Notes under the pieces: generated by a model
Seen by the model: the letters and a program-made list of their open reading frames with translations, nothing else
What the model was told of the DNA's origin: nothing
The model's database searches: none
Program-made: the position numbers and the translations under genes
DNA from: WTJD01 sp964225175
Lineage (GTDB): Bacteria > Pseudomonadota > Gammaproteobacteria > Xanthomonadales > SZUA-36
Direction of reading: 5' to 3'
NCBI GenBank assembly: GCA_964225175.1
Contig: CAXQNK010000055.1
Location: forward strand, 3,755-67,754
DNA length: 64,000 bases
Part shown: positions 42,043-50,253 of the stretch, piece by piece
Numbering within the stretch: position 1 is the first letter of the stretch
How the letters are laid out: each line of letters begins with the position of its first letter

Positions 42043-43164
42043 ATGAGTACAGTCAAGGATTGGCTGCAGCAATTAAATAACGAGAAGGGCTCTGACTTGT
42101 TCGTGACGGCGCATGCGCCGCCCAGTATCAAGGTGCACGGCAAGATCAAACCCATCACGACTGAAGCCCTGCTGCCGGAGGAGGTGAACGAAATCGTTCG
42201 CGGGATCATGACCGATCGCCAGGAGCGTGAATTCGAGGAAACCGCAGAATGCCAGTTCGCGATTTCCATAGAGAACGAGGCGCGTTTTCGTGTCAGTGCA
42301 TTCGTTCAGCAAAGTTTCACCGGCATGGTGTGTCGTCGCATCGAGACCAAGATTCCCACCTTCGAGGAACTGGAGCTGCCCGAGATACTCGCCGATCTTT
42401 CGCTACTCAAACGCGGCATCATCCTGTTCGTAGGCGCAACGGGAAGTGGTAAATCAACATCGCTGGCGGCAATGATGGGCTATCGGAACCAGCGAATGAG
42501 CGGGCATATCATCACTATCGAAGACCCGATCGAGTATGTTCATTTTCACAACAAGAGCCTGGTGACCCAGCGCGAAGTGGGCATGGACACCGAGTCGTTC
42601 GAAGTGGCATTGCGCAATACTCTTCGTCAAGCGCCAGACGTGATCATGATCGGCGAGGTGCGTACCCGGGAAACCATGGAGCATGCGATCACGTTTGCAG
42701 AAACGGGGCACCTCGTGCTCGCTACCCTGCACGCGAATAACGCGAACCAGGCAATGGATCGAGTCCTGCATTTCTTCCCCGAGGAGTCAAAGGACCAGGT
42801 ATTGCTTGATCTTTCCTTCAACCTTCAAGCCATGGTGGCGCAGCAATTGCTCCCGTCTGCCGACGGAACCCGACGTTGGGCGGCCGTGGAGGTCCTGCTT
42901 ACCTCGCCGTTGGTGAAGGAAAAAATCCGTAAAGGCGAGATTGCTGAGCTGAAAAACATCATGAAGGAATCCACGCACCACGGCATGGTGACTTTCGATC
43001 AATGCCTGTTCCAGATGTACAAGGAGGGCAAGATCACCTATGACGATGCACTGCGACACGCCGACTCAGCCAACGAGGTTCGCCTGTCCGTCAAATTGTC
43101 TGAGGGTGGGGATGTTGAGAGCCTTTCGGGTGGTCTGAAGGACGTCGAGCTGATTGGAGACTGA
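42043..43164 (+). CDS. pilU: PilT-like accessory retraction ATPase PilU
   Basis: Second retraction ATPase, 373 residues, nine bases after pilT with a strong AGGAG site. Walker A GATGSGKSTSLAAMM, IEDPIEYVHF, GEVRTRETM and TLHANNANQAMDRVLHFFP are intact. It helps PilT under load. The C-terminal tail is longer than PilT by about 30 residues (ending GGDVESLSGGLKDVELIGD), as usual for PilU. Confidence 0.96.
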   Translation: MSTVKDWLQQLNNEKGSDLFVTAHAPPSIKVHGKIKPITTEALLPEEVNEIVRGIMTDRQEREFEETAECQFAISIENEARFRVSAFVQQSFTGMVCRRIETKIPTFEELELPEILADLSLLKRGIILFVGATGSGKSTSLAAMMGYRNQRMSGHIITIEDPIEYVHFHNKSLVTQREVGMDTESFEVALRNTLRQAPDVIMIGEVRTRETMEHAITFAETGHLVLATLHANNANQAMDRVLHFFPEESKDQVLLDLSFNLQAMVAQQLLPSADGTRRWAAVEVLLTSPLVKEKIRKGEIAELKNIMKESTHHGMVTFDQCLFQMYKEGKITYDDALRHADSANEVRLSVKLSEGGDVESLSGGLKDVELIGD

Positions 43165-43245
43165 AGCGCCCTGACGGTGACTGCTGCAGCTACCTTGAAT
43201 GGACGCACCCGCGCGGCCTCGAATTGCTGAATCTGGAGGATCATC

Positions 43246-43932
43246 ATGCGAATCCTGATCGTTGAGGACAATCCGGACATTGCGGCCAATATTGGTGATT
43301 ACCTGGATGGCCGTGGCCACGAGGTGGATTTCGCAGGTGATGGCGTGACGGGGCTACACCTCGCTGTCGTTGAGGATTTCGATGCGATTGTGCTGGATCT
43401 CTCCCTGCCGGGCATGAACGGGCTCGAGGTCTGCAGAAAATTGCGTGAGGAGGCAGGAAAGAGCACGCCGATCCTGATGCTGACTGCCCGGGATCGCCTG
43501 GAGGATAAAATCATCGGCTTTGAGACAGGCGCCGACGACTACCTGGTCAAGCCCTTTGCGCTTCAGGAAGTTGAAGTGCGTCTGGATGCACTGTCGCGTC
43601 GCAGCAGGGGCCCGCAAAGCCGCGTGTTGGAGGTGGGTGAGCTCCGCTACAACATCGACAGCCTCACGGTCAACCGCGCCGGCCATGAAATTGAACTGAA
43701 CCCAATTGGACTCAAGCTTCTGAAATGTCTTATGGAAGCGGCACCCAGTGTCGTCACGCGGGCTGAACTGGAAAAGAGGGTCTGGGCTGAAGAATTGCCA
43801 GACAGTGACAGCCTGCGGGTGCATATCCATTCCCTGAGAACCCTGATTGACAAGCCCTTCAAGAGCAAAATGATTCAGACCCGACATGGGATCGGATACC
43901 GCCTGGTCGACCCGGATGCAATATCGTCGTAG
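43246..43932 (+). CDS. OmpR/PhoB-type response regulator
   Basis: Response regulator of 228 residues with receiver acidic pair E7/D8, phosphoacceptor D51 (AIVLDLSLPGMNG), the Thr in MLTARD and Lys in VKPFA. A winged-helix domain ends in HGIGYRLVDPD. The kinase gene overlaps its 3' end by 17 bases, so both are one operon. Its location next to pilU is not evidence of a role in motility. Confidence 0.93.
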   Translation: MRILIVEDNPDIAANIGDYLDGRGHEVDFAGDGVTGLHLAVVEDFDAIVLDLSLPGMNGLEVCRKLREEAGKSTPILMLTARDRLEDKIIGFETGADDYLVKPFALQEVEVRLDALSRRSRGPQSRVLEVGELRYNIDSLTVNRAGHEIELNPIGLKLLKCLMEAAPSVVTRAELEKRVWAEELPDSDSLRVHIHSLRTLIDKPFKSKMIQTRHGIGYRLVDPDAISS

Positions 43933-45193
43933 GCTTCGCAGCCGCATCATCTTCTCGTTCTTGTTGCTCGGAACCGTGTTGAGCGGCTCTTTCGCCGTGA
44001 GCACCCTGTTTCTGCAGCAGTACCTGGAAGATCAGTTGATCGGCACGACGCTCAAGGCAGAGCTCGATGATTATATTGATCAGCTGAGGGAAGACCCCAG
44101 CGTGGTTGAGCCCTTTTACACACGCATCCAGGGTTATGTGACCCGTCCCGGGGATCCGAACCGGCGGGTTGTGGCACAGATTCGCAGCCTGCAGTCCGGC
44201 GTGCATGATGTCCAAACTTCTGAGGGCGTATTCAAAACAGCGGTAAGAAAAGAAGAAGACCTGTGGGCATTCCTGATTTACGATGTAAGTGAGAACCAGC
44301 GTTTGACCCAGCAGTTGATCTGGGCCTTGCTGGGCGCAGTCTTGGTGTTTTCCCTTTTGTCCCTGGGTATCGGCATCTGGTCTTCCCAGCGTGTGATGCG
44401 GCCTGTTTCTGATCTGGCGCTTCGATTGTCCCGGATCAGCGAGGAGGCACCTCATCCCGGGCTCGCCGAGGGATTTGCCGATGACGAAGTAGGGCAGTTG
44501 GCCGTGGCTCTGGACCGCTACGCGGAGCGACTGCATCAACTGGTGGAACGTGACCGTGAGTTCAATGCGGATGTCAGCCATGAATTGCGCACCCCCCTGG
44601 CGGTGATCAGTGGCGCGACCGAATTATTGCTGTCCCAGGGCGACCTGTCGGAAAAGAATCGCCAGAAATTGCTCAGAATCGCGCGTGCTGCCCGTCAATC
44701 GTCTGACATCACTTCGGCATTGCTGCACCTTGTCAGGGCCGAACGCGGTACCACGGGGGACAGTGAAGCCCATGACGTGCGACGCGTTGCGGAGAACCTG
44801 CTCAAATTGCAAGAGCCTTTGATTGGAAACAAGCCGCTGCGGCTGCGAGTTGAGGAACAGGATCGCGTCAGCGTCATCGCGCCGGAATCAGTGCTTGCCG
44901 TAGCGTTGGGTAACCTGGTCAGCAATGCCATTCGATACACGGCCCAGGGCGAGGTGGTGATTGTGATTGGCGATGGGTCCGTGCGGGTCGAAGATACAGG
45001 TCCGGGAATTTCGGAAGAGGACCTGCAGCATGTATTTGATCGTCACTTTCGAGGCAGTTCGGCTGGTGGCTCCGGCGCCGGGCTGGGCCTGGCCATTGTC
45101 AAACGCCTGTGCGAGCTATACGGCTGGGCGATAGAATTCAGAAACCGTGAGCAGGGTGGGCTGATCGCAGAATTGAAATTTTTTGGGCGATAA
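43916..45193 (+). CDS. Sensor histidine kinase
   Basis: Membrane histidine kinase of 425 residues from the ATG at 43916, inside the regulator's last codons. Helices at about 11-32 and 134-155 frame a periplasmic domain of about 100 residues. The phosphoacceptor His is in VSHELRTPLAV (H222). The ATPase domain has an N box (ALGNLVSNAIRYTA), G1 (VEDTGPGISEED) and G2 (GSGAGLGLAIV). The frame opens ten codons further upstream, but that part overlaps the regulator gene further. The signal is unknown. Confidence 0.92.
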   Translation: MQYRRRLRSRIIFSFLLLGTVLSGSFAVSTLFLQQYLEDQLIGTTLKAELDDYIDQLREDPSVVEPFYTRIQGYVTRPGDPNRRVVAQIRSLQSGVHDVQTSEGVFKTAVRKEEDLWAFLIYDVSENQRLTQQLIWALLGAVLVFSLLSLGIGIWSSQRVMRPVSDLALRLSRISEEAPHPGLAEGFADDEVGQLAVALDRYAERLHQLVERDREFNADVSHELRTPLAVISGATELLLSQGDLSEKNRQKLLRIARAARQSSDITSALLHLVRAERGTTGDSEAHDVRRVAENLLKLQEPLIGNKPLRLRVEEQDRVSVIAPESVLAVALGNLVSNAIRYTAQGEVVIVIGDGSVRVEDTGPGISEEDLQHVFDRHFRGSSAGGSGAGLGLAIVKRLCELYGWAIEFRNREQGGLIAELKFFGR

Positions 45194-45229
45194 GTGCCCC
45201 AAGGCATTCGGTTAGGAAGAGGAGGCTTT

Positions 45230-45577
45230 ATGGCCCTCATTAATTGTCCTGGTTGCAATGAGCGAATCTCTGATGTCACGCGCATGTGCCCCCATTGCGG
45301 TGTGCGTCGCGCTGAGTTGGACGAGACGCAGTTACTGGAGATGAGACGGCGACAGCTGCGTGACAGGGAGTATCACCTCAAGATGACCATGTACGGCGTG
45401 ATGAGCTTTTTCCTCATCGCATTCGGATGGTACTGGTGGGAATCCGACGATTTCCAGAATCCGCCCACGGCCGGCCCACTGGCGCTGCTTGTGTTGGGCG
45501 GTTTGGCTTACCTGGTCTTACGTTTTTTGCTTTTCAGAGCGAAGAAAGCCCTGCGAAGCCTGCTGGGCAAGGCCTGA
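45230..45577 (+). CDS. Zinc-ribbon membrane protein
   Basis: Small protein of 115 residues from the ATG at 45230, which has a strong AGGAGG-like site. A double-CxxC zinc ribbon (CPGCNERISDVTRMCPHCG, residues 5-23) is followed by a charged helix and two membrane segments (about 49-66 and 81-101). It converges on the next gene with three bases between stop codons. I do not recognise a named family; zinc-ribbon plus two helices is a common but uncharacterised design. Confidence 0.8.
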   Translation: MALINCPGCNERISDVTRMCPHCGVRRAELDETQLLEMRRRQLRDREYHLKMTMYGVMSFFLIAFGWYWWESDDFQNPPTAGPLALLVLGGLAYLVLRFLLFRAKKALRSLLGKA

Positions 45578-45580
45578 GAC

Positions 45581-46060
45581 TTACTGGATTCTTTTTACCC
45601 GAACCGACTTGTTATAGCCTTCAACTTTCAGGCGCCAGCCACCGATCATTCCCTTGTCGATCGTCGCAACGATGCCCTCGGTTTCAGGGATGTATAGCTG
45701 GCTGCGTTCGGAAGTCTTCCATATCATGCCATTTTCAAGTTCGATTACGGTGCCATCCCCGACCCAACCGGAAAACGGCCCCTTGATTCGGGACACGATG
45801 ACATCATCCATTTCAGCGAAGTTTGAACTGGGCATGCCGCGCATGTCTGAGTAAGGCTCCGTGGCATTTTCGAGTGTCGCAACGGAATGTGCACGCAACC
45901 ACCGGTTCAGTGATGCAAGTTCATCCGGGGTCAGTTTGCTCAGTCCGGACTCGCTGAATTCCTTTCCGGTCATTCGTTCCTCAATGGTAGAAAACTCATC
46001 CTGAGCATGGAGGGCTGGCGTCAAAACGCCCAGAATCAGGAGAAGAACACACTTTTTCAT
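45581..46060 (-). CDS. Secreted protein of unknown function
   Basis: Protein of 159 residues with a signal peptide ending near LHA-QD (about residue 19). The mature N-terminus has an acidic helix pair (ERMTGKEFSESGLSKLTPDELASLNRWL), and the C-terminus is beta-rich with repeated Gly/Trp positions (FSGWVGDGTVIELENGMIWK). The pattern is that of exported proteins in many xanthomonad-like genomes. No function is recognised. Confidence 0.72.
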   Translation of the reverse strand: MKKCVLLLILGVLTPALHAQDEFSTIEERMTGKEFSESGLSKLTPDELASLNRWLRAHSVATLENATEPYSDMRGMPSSNFAEMDDVIVSRIKGPFSGWVGDGTVIELENGMIWKTSERSQLYIPETEGIVATIDKGMIGGWRLKVEGYNKSVRVKRIQ

Positions 46061-46163
46061 CGAGGCAAAACCTTGGCTGCAACGGCGACAGATTCTAGCA
46101 TGGTAGCGGCTTCGGGGGGCGGAAGATTATCGGGCCTGGTGGCCCGCCCTCAAGGTCGTCGTA

Positions 46164-47312
46164 TCAGAGGTCCTGCTGATAGCGGACGTAAGGGATGCGT
46201 CCGTACACTGCTTCGAAGGGGTCGGTCATTCCTGTGTCCACGGCACCCTCATTGTCGGAGCCGGCATTCAGGACATTGGCAGCCCCGACGCTCAAATTGG
46301 CGTTCCAGGGTGTTCGCCAGGTGAAATGAACATCGAATGTCGCCACGGAGTCAACCGCTTTACGATTCATGAATTCCATGGGGGCGCGGTAATAGCTATC
46401 AATACCGCCGCTGAAGTTTCCTTTGCGCCAGTCCACAGCCACCTTCGCACTGTCCACGGGTCGCCCCAGGGCCCAATCACTCCAGCTGCCATCGCGGTAA
46501 CTGGACTCTGAATTCGCTTCGAGAATTCGGGTCAATTGGACACCGAGACTCAAGTCCCCGCTGCGATTGGTGGAGATTCCGAGCATGAATTCGAGGTCGA
46601 TGCCGGCGCTGCTGTGCGTGTAATTCTCGAAGCCTTCGCCACCCGCTGCGAACGGGAGGGCAGGGTCCGATCTCAAGAAGCTGCTCGCCATTGAGTTGTG
46701 CGTGCGTGCCACGTTGCCAGCGGTTGATTCCTCGCGAAACAGGCTCACGCCCGCCACCATGTTATCCGCTGGGCGGAAACTGGCTCCCAGTGATTGTCGG
46801 GTGAAACGCGGCGCGCCCGCCGTCTCGTCAACAAAATAGCAGCCGGAGGCGGTGTATGAATCGGAAGCCAGCGTTCCGTTCTGACAATGGATACTGCCCA
46901 AGGACTGGAACATCGGATCCATTCGGAATTGTGCGGCGCCTATCGTCAAGTCCATGGTTTCGGAAGTGCTCAAGCCTATGATGCTGGAGATCGCCGATTC
47001 GCTGGAACCAAAGACATTCTGACCACTGCGCACAGTGGCGTCCATGAACAGGGGTTGATCCAGGCGCAGCTGGAGCTTGGGCTTTTCGCTGCCGCCCAGG
47101 TCAAAACTCAGGCCGCCGAAACGGGCGGTTTGTGACAAGGGCAGGGGCATGGAAAGCAAGGACCCGGAGGACATCGACCGGTCTTGCCCCAAAAGCTCGG
47201 CGGTAGACCATTCCTGCTGGGCAATGCCTGGCAATGCGGTCAGCATGAGCGCACAGGCGCCCAGAGCGTTCAGGACGCCTGCTGTTCCTGCTGGCCTTGC
47301 CGATCTTGCCAC
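46164..47312 (-). CDS. Outer-membrane beta-barrel-like protein, unrecognised family
   Basis: Protein of 382 residues with a signal peptide (ALMLTALPGIA-QQ at about 22-32). The mature part alternates hydrophobic and polar residues in beta-strand fashion and ends in a strand closing with L (GRIPYVRYQQDL), like barrel proteins. The last 50 residues (ANLSVGAANVLNAGSDN...DPFEAVYGRIPYVRYQQ) recall the C-terminus of TonB-dependent receptors, but there is no plug domain or TonB box. It may be a porin-like protein or a barrel-only remnant. Divergent from the thioredoxin-like gene. Confidence 0.6.
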   Translation of the reverse strand: MARSARPAGTAGVLNALGACALMLTALPGIAQQEWSTAELLGQDRSMSSGSLLSMPLPLSQTARFGGLSFDLGGSEKPKLQLRLDQPLFMDATVRSGQNVFGSSESAISSIIGLSTSETMDLTIGAAQFRMDPMFQSLGSIHCQNGTLASDSYTASGCYFVDETAGAPRFTRQSLGASFRPADNMVAGVSLFREESTAGNVARTHNSMASSFLRSDPALPFAAGGEGFENYTHSSAGIDLEFMLGISTNRSGDLSLGVQLTRILEANSESSYRDGSWSDWALGRPVDSAKVAVDWRKGNFSGGIDSYYRAPMEFMNRKAVDSVATFDVHFTWRTPWNANLSVGAANVLNAGSDNEGAVDTGMTDPFEAVYGRIPYVRYQQDL

Positions 47313-47431
47313 GTGCCGATTCCCTGCTTGCTTTTACCACGTTCCGTTTAGAACACGAAAACGAAAAAAAGTTTGATTCATGATAGCAAAAATATCTGTT
47401 GTCGGTTGCGCTGTAAGCGATCCTTCAAATT

Positions 47432-47439
47432 GATATAAT
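47432..47439 (+). promoter_or_regulatory. Extended -10 promoter for the thioredoxin-like gene
   Basis: TGATATAAT (47431-47439) is a full TATAAT with an upstream TGn extension. No well-placed -35 is clear: TTGCGC at 47406 is 22 bases away. The ATG at 47470 lies about 30 bases downstream. Confidence 0.6.
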
Positions 47440-47469
47440 CGGCGCCGCTTGAAAACCACAGCAGATGCC

Positions 47470-48027
47470 ATGGCCCTGACTGAAACCCCGATTTGCAATT
47501 TTGGCGAGACTGCCCACCCATTTAGACTGCCCGATGCGAGTGGGCGCCCGTGGACCCTGGAAGATGTCCGTGGACCCAAGGGGCTGCTCGTCATGTTCAT
47601 CTGCAACCACTGCCCATATGTCAAAGCAATCATGCCCAAGCTCGTTCGTGATACCCAAGCGCTTCGCGTCATGGGTGTGGGCAGCGTCGCAATCATGCCG
47701 AATGACTTTCACGCCTACCCTGATGATGCGCCGGAGCAGATGCTGGCAACGAGCCAGGATTGGGGGTTTGAGTTCCCCTACCTGGTTGATGAGAGTCAGG
47801 CCGTGGCAAAAGCCTATGGGGCGGTGTGCACGCCGGATTTTTTCGGGTATAACGCTGCGCTTGAATTGCACTACCGCGGCAGGCTGGATTCGGCGCGCGC
47901 TGAGCCTGACGTTGACGATGCGCCCCGTGAGCTGTTTATCGCGATGCAACAAATCGCACGGACGGGGCAGGGGCCCAAAGAACAGAGTCCGTCGATGGGT
48001 TGCTCCATCAAATGGCGCACATCTTGA
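47470..48027 (+). CDS. Thioredoxin-fold (AhpC/TSA-like) protein
   Basis: Protein of 185 residues with a thioredoxin fold. The redox motif is C45-N-H-C48 (FICNHCPYVKA), followed by PNDFHAYPDDAPEQM and VCTPDFFGY with the cis-proline. This pattern is the peroxiredoxin-like/thiol reductase group often annotated thioredoxin family. No signal peptide is seen, so it acts in the cytoplasm. A TTG eight codons upstream is in frame but has no ribosome site. The target is unknown. Confidence 0.9.
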   Translation: MALTETPICNFGETAHPFRLPDASGRPWTLEDVRGPKGLLVMFICNHCPYVKAIMPKLVRDTQALRVMGVGSVAIMPNDFHAYPDDAPEQMLATSQDWGFEFPYLVDESQAVAKAYGAVCTPDFFGYNAALELHYRGRLDSARAEPDVDDAPRELFIAMQQIARTGQGPKEQSPSMGCSIKWRTS

Positions 48028-48127
48028 TTGGTTTGCACGCGCCTGCCGGAAAACGGGAAATGGCGGATCGACATATCCAGTGGATGTTGCGCTAGACTAT
48101 GGCGCTTGAACATGAGGGAGAATCAGC

Positions 48128-48562
48128 ATGAGCGTGGTCGTTCTTGTGGGCGTGGACTGCAGCAATTGCAGTTCCAGAGCCCTGGAGTATGCCGCAGAGC
48201 GGGCCTCTGTCAGCGGCGCCAAGTTGGTTGTCGCACACGTCATCGAATGGTCAAAGTTCCAATTCAGCACGCCGCAGGAAAACGAGCAGAGACATCTTCG
48301 ACGAGAGGAGGAAATCGCCCGGGCCAAGGCAGAAATCATTGACCCGATTATCAAGAATCTCTCCGCGCGTGGTGTCGAGGCCGAAGGTGTCGTGCGCCAT
48401 GGGCACCCCTCTGAAACGCTGGTTAAGCTGGCTGATGAATTGGCTGTCAGCAGCATCGTGATTGGTCGCAGAGGTGTATCGGGGCTGAAAGCCCAGCTCT
48501 TCGGGAGTGTCCCCAGTTCGCTGGTTCAGATTGCGGGTTGTCCCGTCACGGTTGTCCCCTGA
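48128..48562 (+). CDS. Universal stress protein (UspA family)
   Basis: Cytoplasmic protein of 144 residues with the Usp fold. The ATP-binding motif GRRGVSGLKAQLFGSVPSSLV (G-2X-G-9X-G-S type, about 113-133) is present, so it belongs to the nucleotide-binding Usp class. A GGGAG site precedes the ATG. It sits between the thioredoxin-like gene and the sodium:alanine symporter. Confidence 0.92.
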   Translation: MSVVVLVGVDCSNCSSRALEYAAERASVSGAKLVVAHVIEWSKFQFSTPQENEQRHLRREEEIARAKAEIIDPIIKNLSARGVEAEGVVRHGHPSETLVKLADELAVSSIVIGRRGVSGLKAQLFGSVPSSLVQIAGCPVTVVP

Positions 48563-48596
48563 ACCCAAGGTTTGCAATTTCGGAGTGTATATAACA

Positions 48597-50114
48597 ATGA
48601 GACAGAGATTTTTGGGAATGCTCGCTGGCTCGTTGAGCAGCGCACCCGCCTGGGCAGACGTGGGTATTGATCAGCAAATCAACGACGCAGTAGCGCCTGT
48701 TTCCAATGCCGTCGCCGGATTCATATTTTCGTCCTTTCCGGTGGGTGGTGTAGCCATTCCTTTCGTGCTGGTCTGGCTGATTGTTGCGGCAACGATCTTC
48801 ACGTTCTACTTTCGGTTCATCAGTCTTCGTGCCTTCAAGCACGGCTTTCAGTTGGTACGTGGCGATTACACTGATCCGAATGCCGCGGGTGAGGTCACGC
48901 ATTTCCAGGCGCTTGCCACCGCACTCTCGGGCACGGTGGGGCTTGGCAATATTGCTGGTGTGGCGGTTGCGGTCTCGCTGGGTGGTCCCGGCGCGACATT
49001 CTGGATGATCCTGGCCGGATTTCTGGGAATGTCTTCGAAATTCACGGAATGCACGCTGGGCGTGAAGTTTCGCAACCACAATGCGGATGGCTCGGTCTCG
49101 GGCGGTCCTATGTATTATCTCGCGAAAGGCCTGGCCGAGCGAGGTCCGGGTTTCGCCAAGCTTGGCAAGGTGCTGGCCGTCATGTTTGCCGTTTTCTGTA
49201 TCGGCGGATCGTTCGGAGGTGGCAATATGTTCCAGGCCAACCAAAGCTTCTCGCAACTGGTCAACGTCACCGGTGGCGAGGCCAGTTGGCTGGCGGACAA
49301 GGGTTGGTTGTTCGGGATTATCGTGGCCGCCTGCGTGGGGCTGGTGATCATTGGTGGCATCAAGGGCATTGCCCGTGTCACTTCGAAGGTCGTTCCTTTC
49401 ATGGCTGTGATCTACATCGCGGCCGGTATAATGGTGATCCTGATGAATCTTTCCGCTGTTCCCGCGGCGATGATGGCCATCGTGACGGGCGCGTTCAGTG
49501 CTGAAGGCGTTGCCGGAGGTGCCATCGGGGTGTTGTTCCAGGGTTTCAAGCGAGCCGCGTTCTCCAATGAAGCGGGCGTCGGATCGGCGGCCATTGCGCA
49601 CGCAGCGGTGCAGACCAATCGCCCGGTTACAGAGGGCATCGTCGCGCTTTATGAACCTTTCGTGGATACGGTCGTGGTGTGTACGATTACCGCGCTGGTG
49701 ATCATCATTACGGGTTACTGGGACCCCAACGTTGATCCCGCCATGGGCGTGCAGCTGACCTCGGACGCGTTTGAATCCGCAATTGGGTGGTTTCCCTGGG
49801 TGCTGACCATTGCCGTGGTTCTTTTTGGATTTTCAACCATGATTTCCTGGTCCTACTACGGACTGAAAAGCTGGACCTACCTTTTTGGTGAGTCGCGCGC
49901 ATCCGACATCACCTATAAGGTCCTGTTCCTGTTTTTCGTAATCGTCGGATCCTCGATGCAACTCGGTGCCGTCATCGATTTCTCGGATGCCATGATTTTC
50001 GCGATGGCCTTCCCCAATATCCTGGGGCTGTACCTGTTGCTGCCGGTAGTGAAGCGAGAACTGAATGAATATTGGTCGGATTACAAAGCCGGCCGGTTGA
50101 AGAAGGCGCCGTAA
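48597..50114 (+). CDS. Sodium:alanine symporter (AGCS family)
   Basis: Inner-membrane symporter of 505 residues with about ten helices that imports alanine or glycine with sodium. The ATG at 48597 has a GGAG site; the frame continues upstream, but into the usp gene. Conserved signatures are LSGTVGLGNIAGVAVAVSLGGPGATFWM, GGPMYYLAKGL, and GFKRAAFSNEAGVGSAAIAHAA. The family is clear; the exact amino acid is not. Confidence 0.94.
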   Translation: MRQRFLGMLAGSLSSAPAWADVGIDQQINDAVAPVSNAVAGFIFSSFPVGGVAIPFVLVWLIVAATIFTFYFRFISLRAFKHGFQLVRGDYTDPNAAGEVTHFQALATALSGTVGLGNIAGVAVAVSLGGPGATFWMILAGFLGMSSKFTECTLGVKFRNHNADGSVSGGPMYYLAKGLAERGPGFAKLGKVLAVMFAVFCIGGSFGGGNMFQANQSFSQLVNVTGGEASWLADKGWLFGIIVAACVGLVIIGGIKGIARVTSKVVPFMAVIYIAAGIMVILMNLSAVPAAMMAIVTGAFSAEGVAGGAIGVLFQGFKRAAFSNEAGVGSAAIAHAAVQTNRPVTEGIVALYEPFVDTVVVCTITALVIIITGYWDPNVDPAMGVQLTSDAFESAIGWFPWVLTIAVVLFGFSTMISWSYYGLKSWTYLFGESRASDITYKVLFLFFVIVGSSMQLGAVIDFSDAMIFAMAFPNILGLYLLLPVVKRELNEYWSDYKAGRLKKAP

Positions 50115-50253
50115 ACGGATTGTTAAGCCAATGGGGATATCTCCAGACTCGCCGGCGTGGAATACGGTATACATCTGGAGCCACGCCGTGTCATCGACAT
50201 GGTCCCTTGAGGATGTGTCTCGATACTGAACATTGACTAAGCTGGAATTCCTG

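Noticed and set aside
48546..49601. Minus-strand frame of 351 residues opposite the symporter
   Set aside because: The translation is very rich in His, Arg and Asp, typical of antisense frames, and the symporter is convincing.
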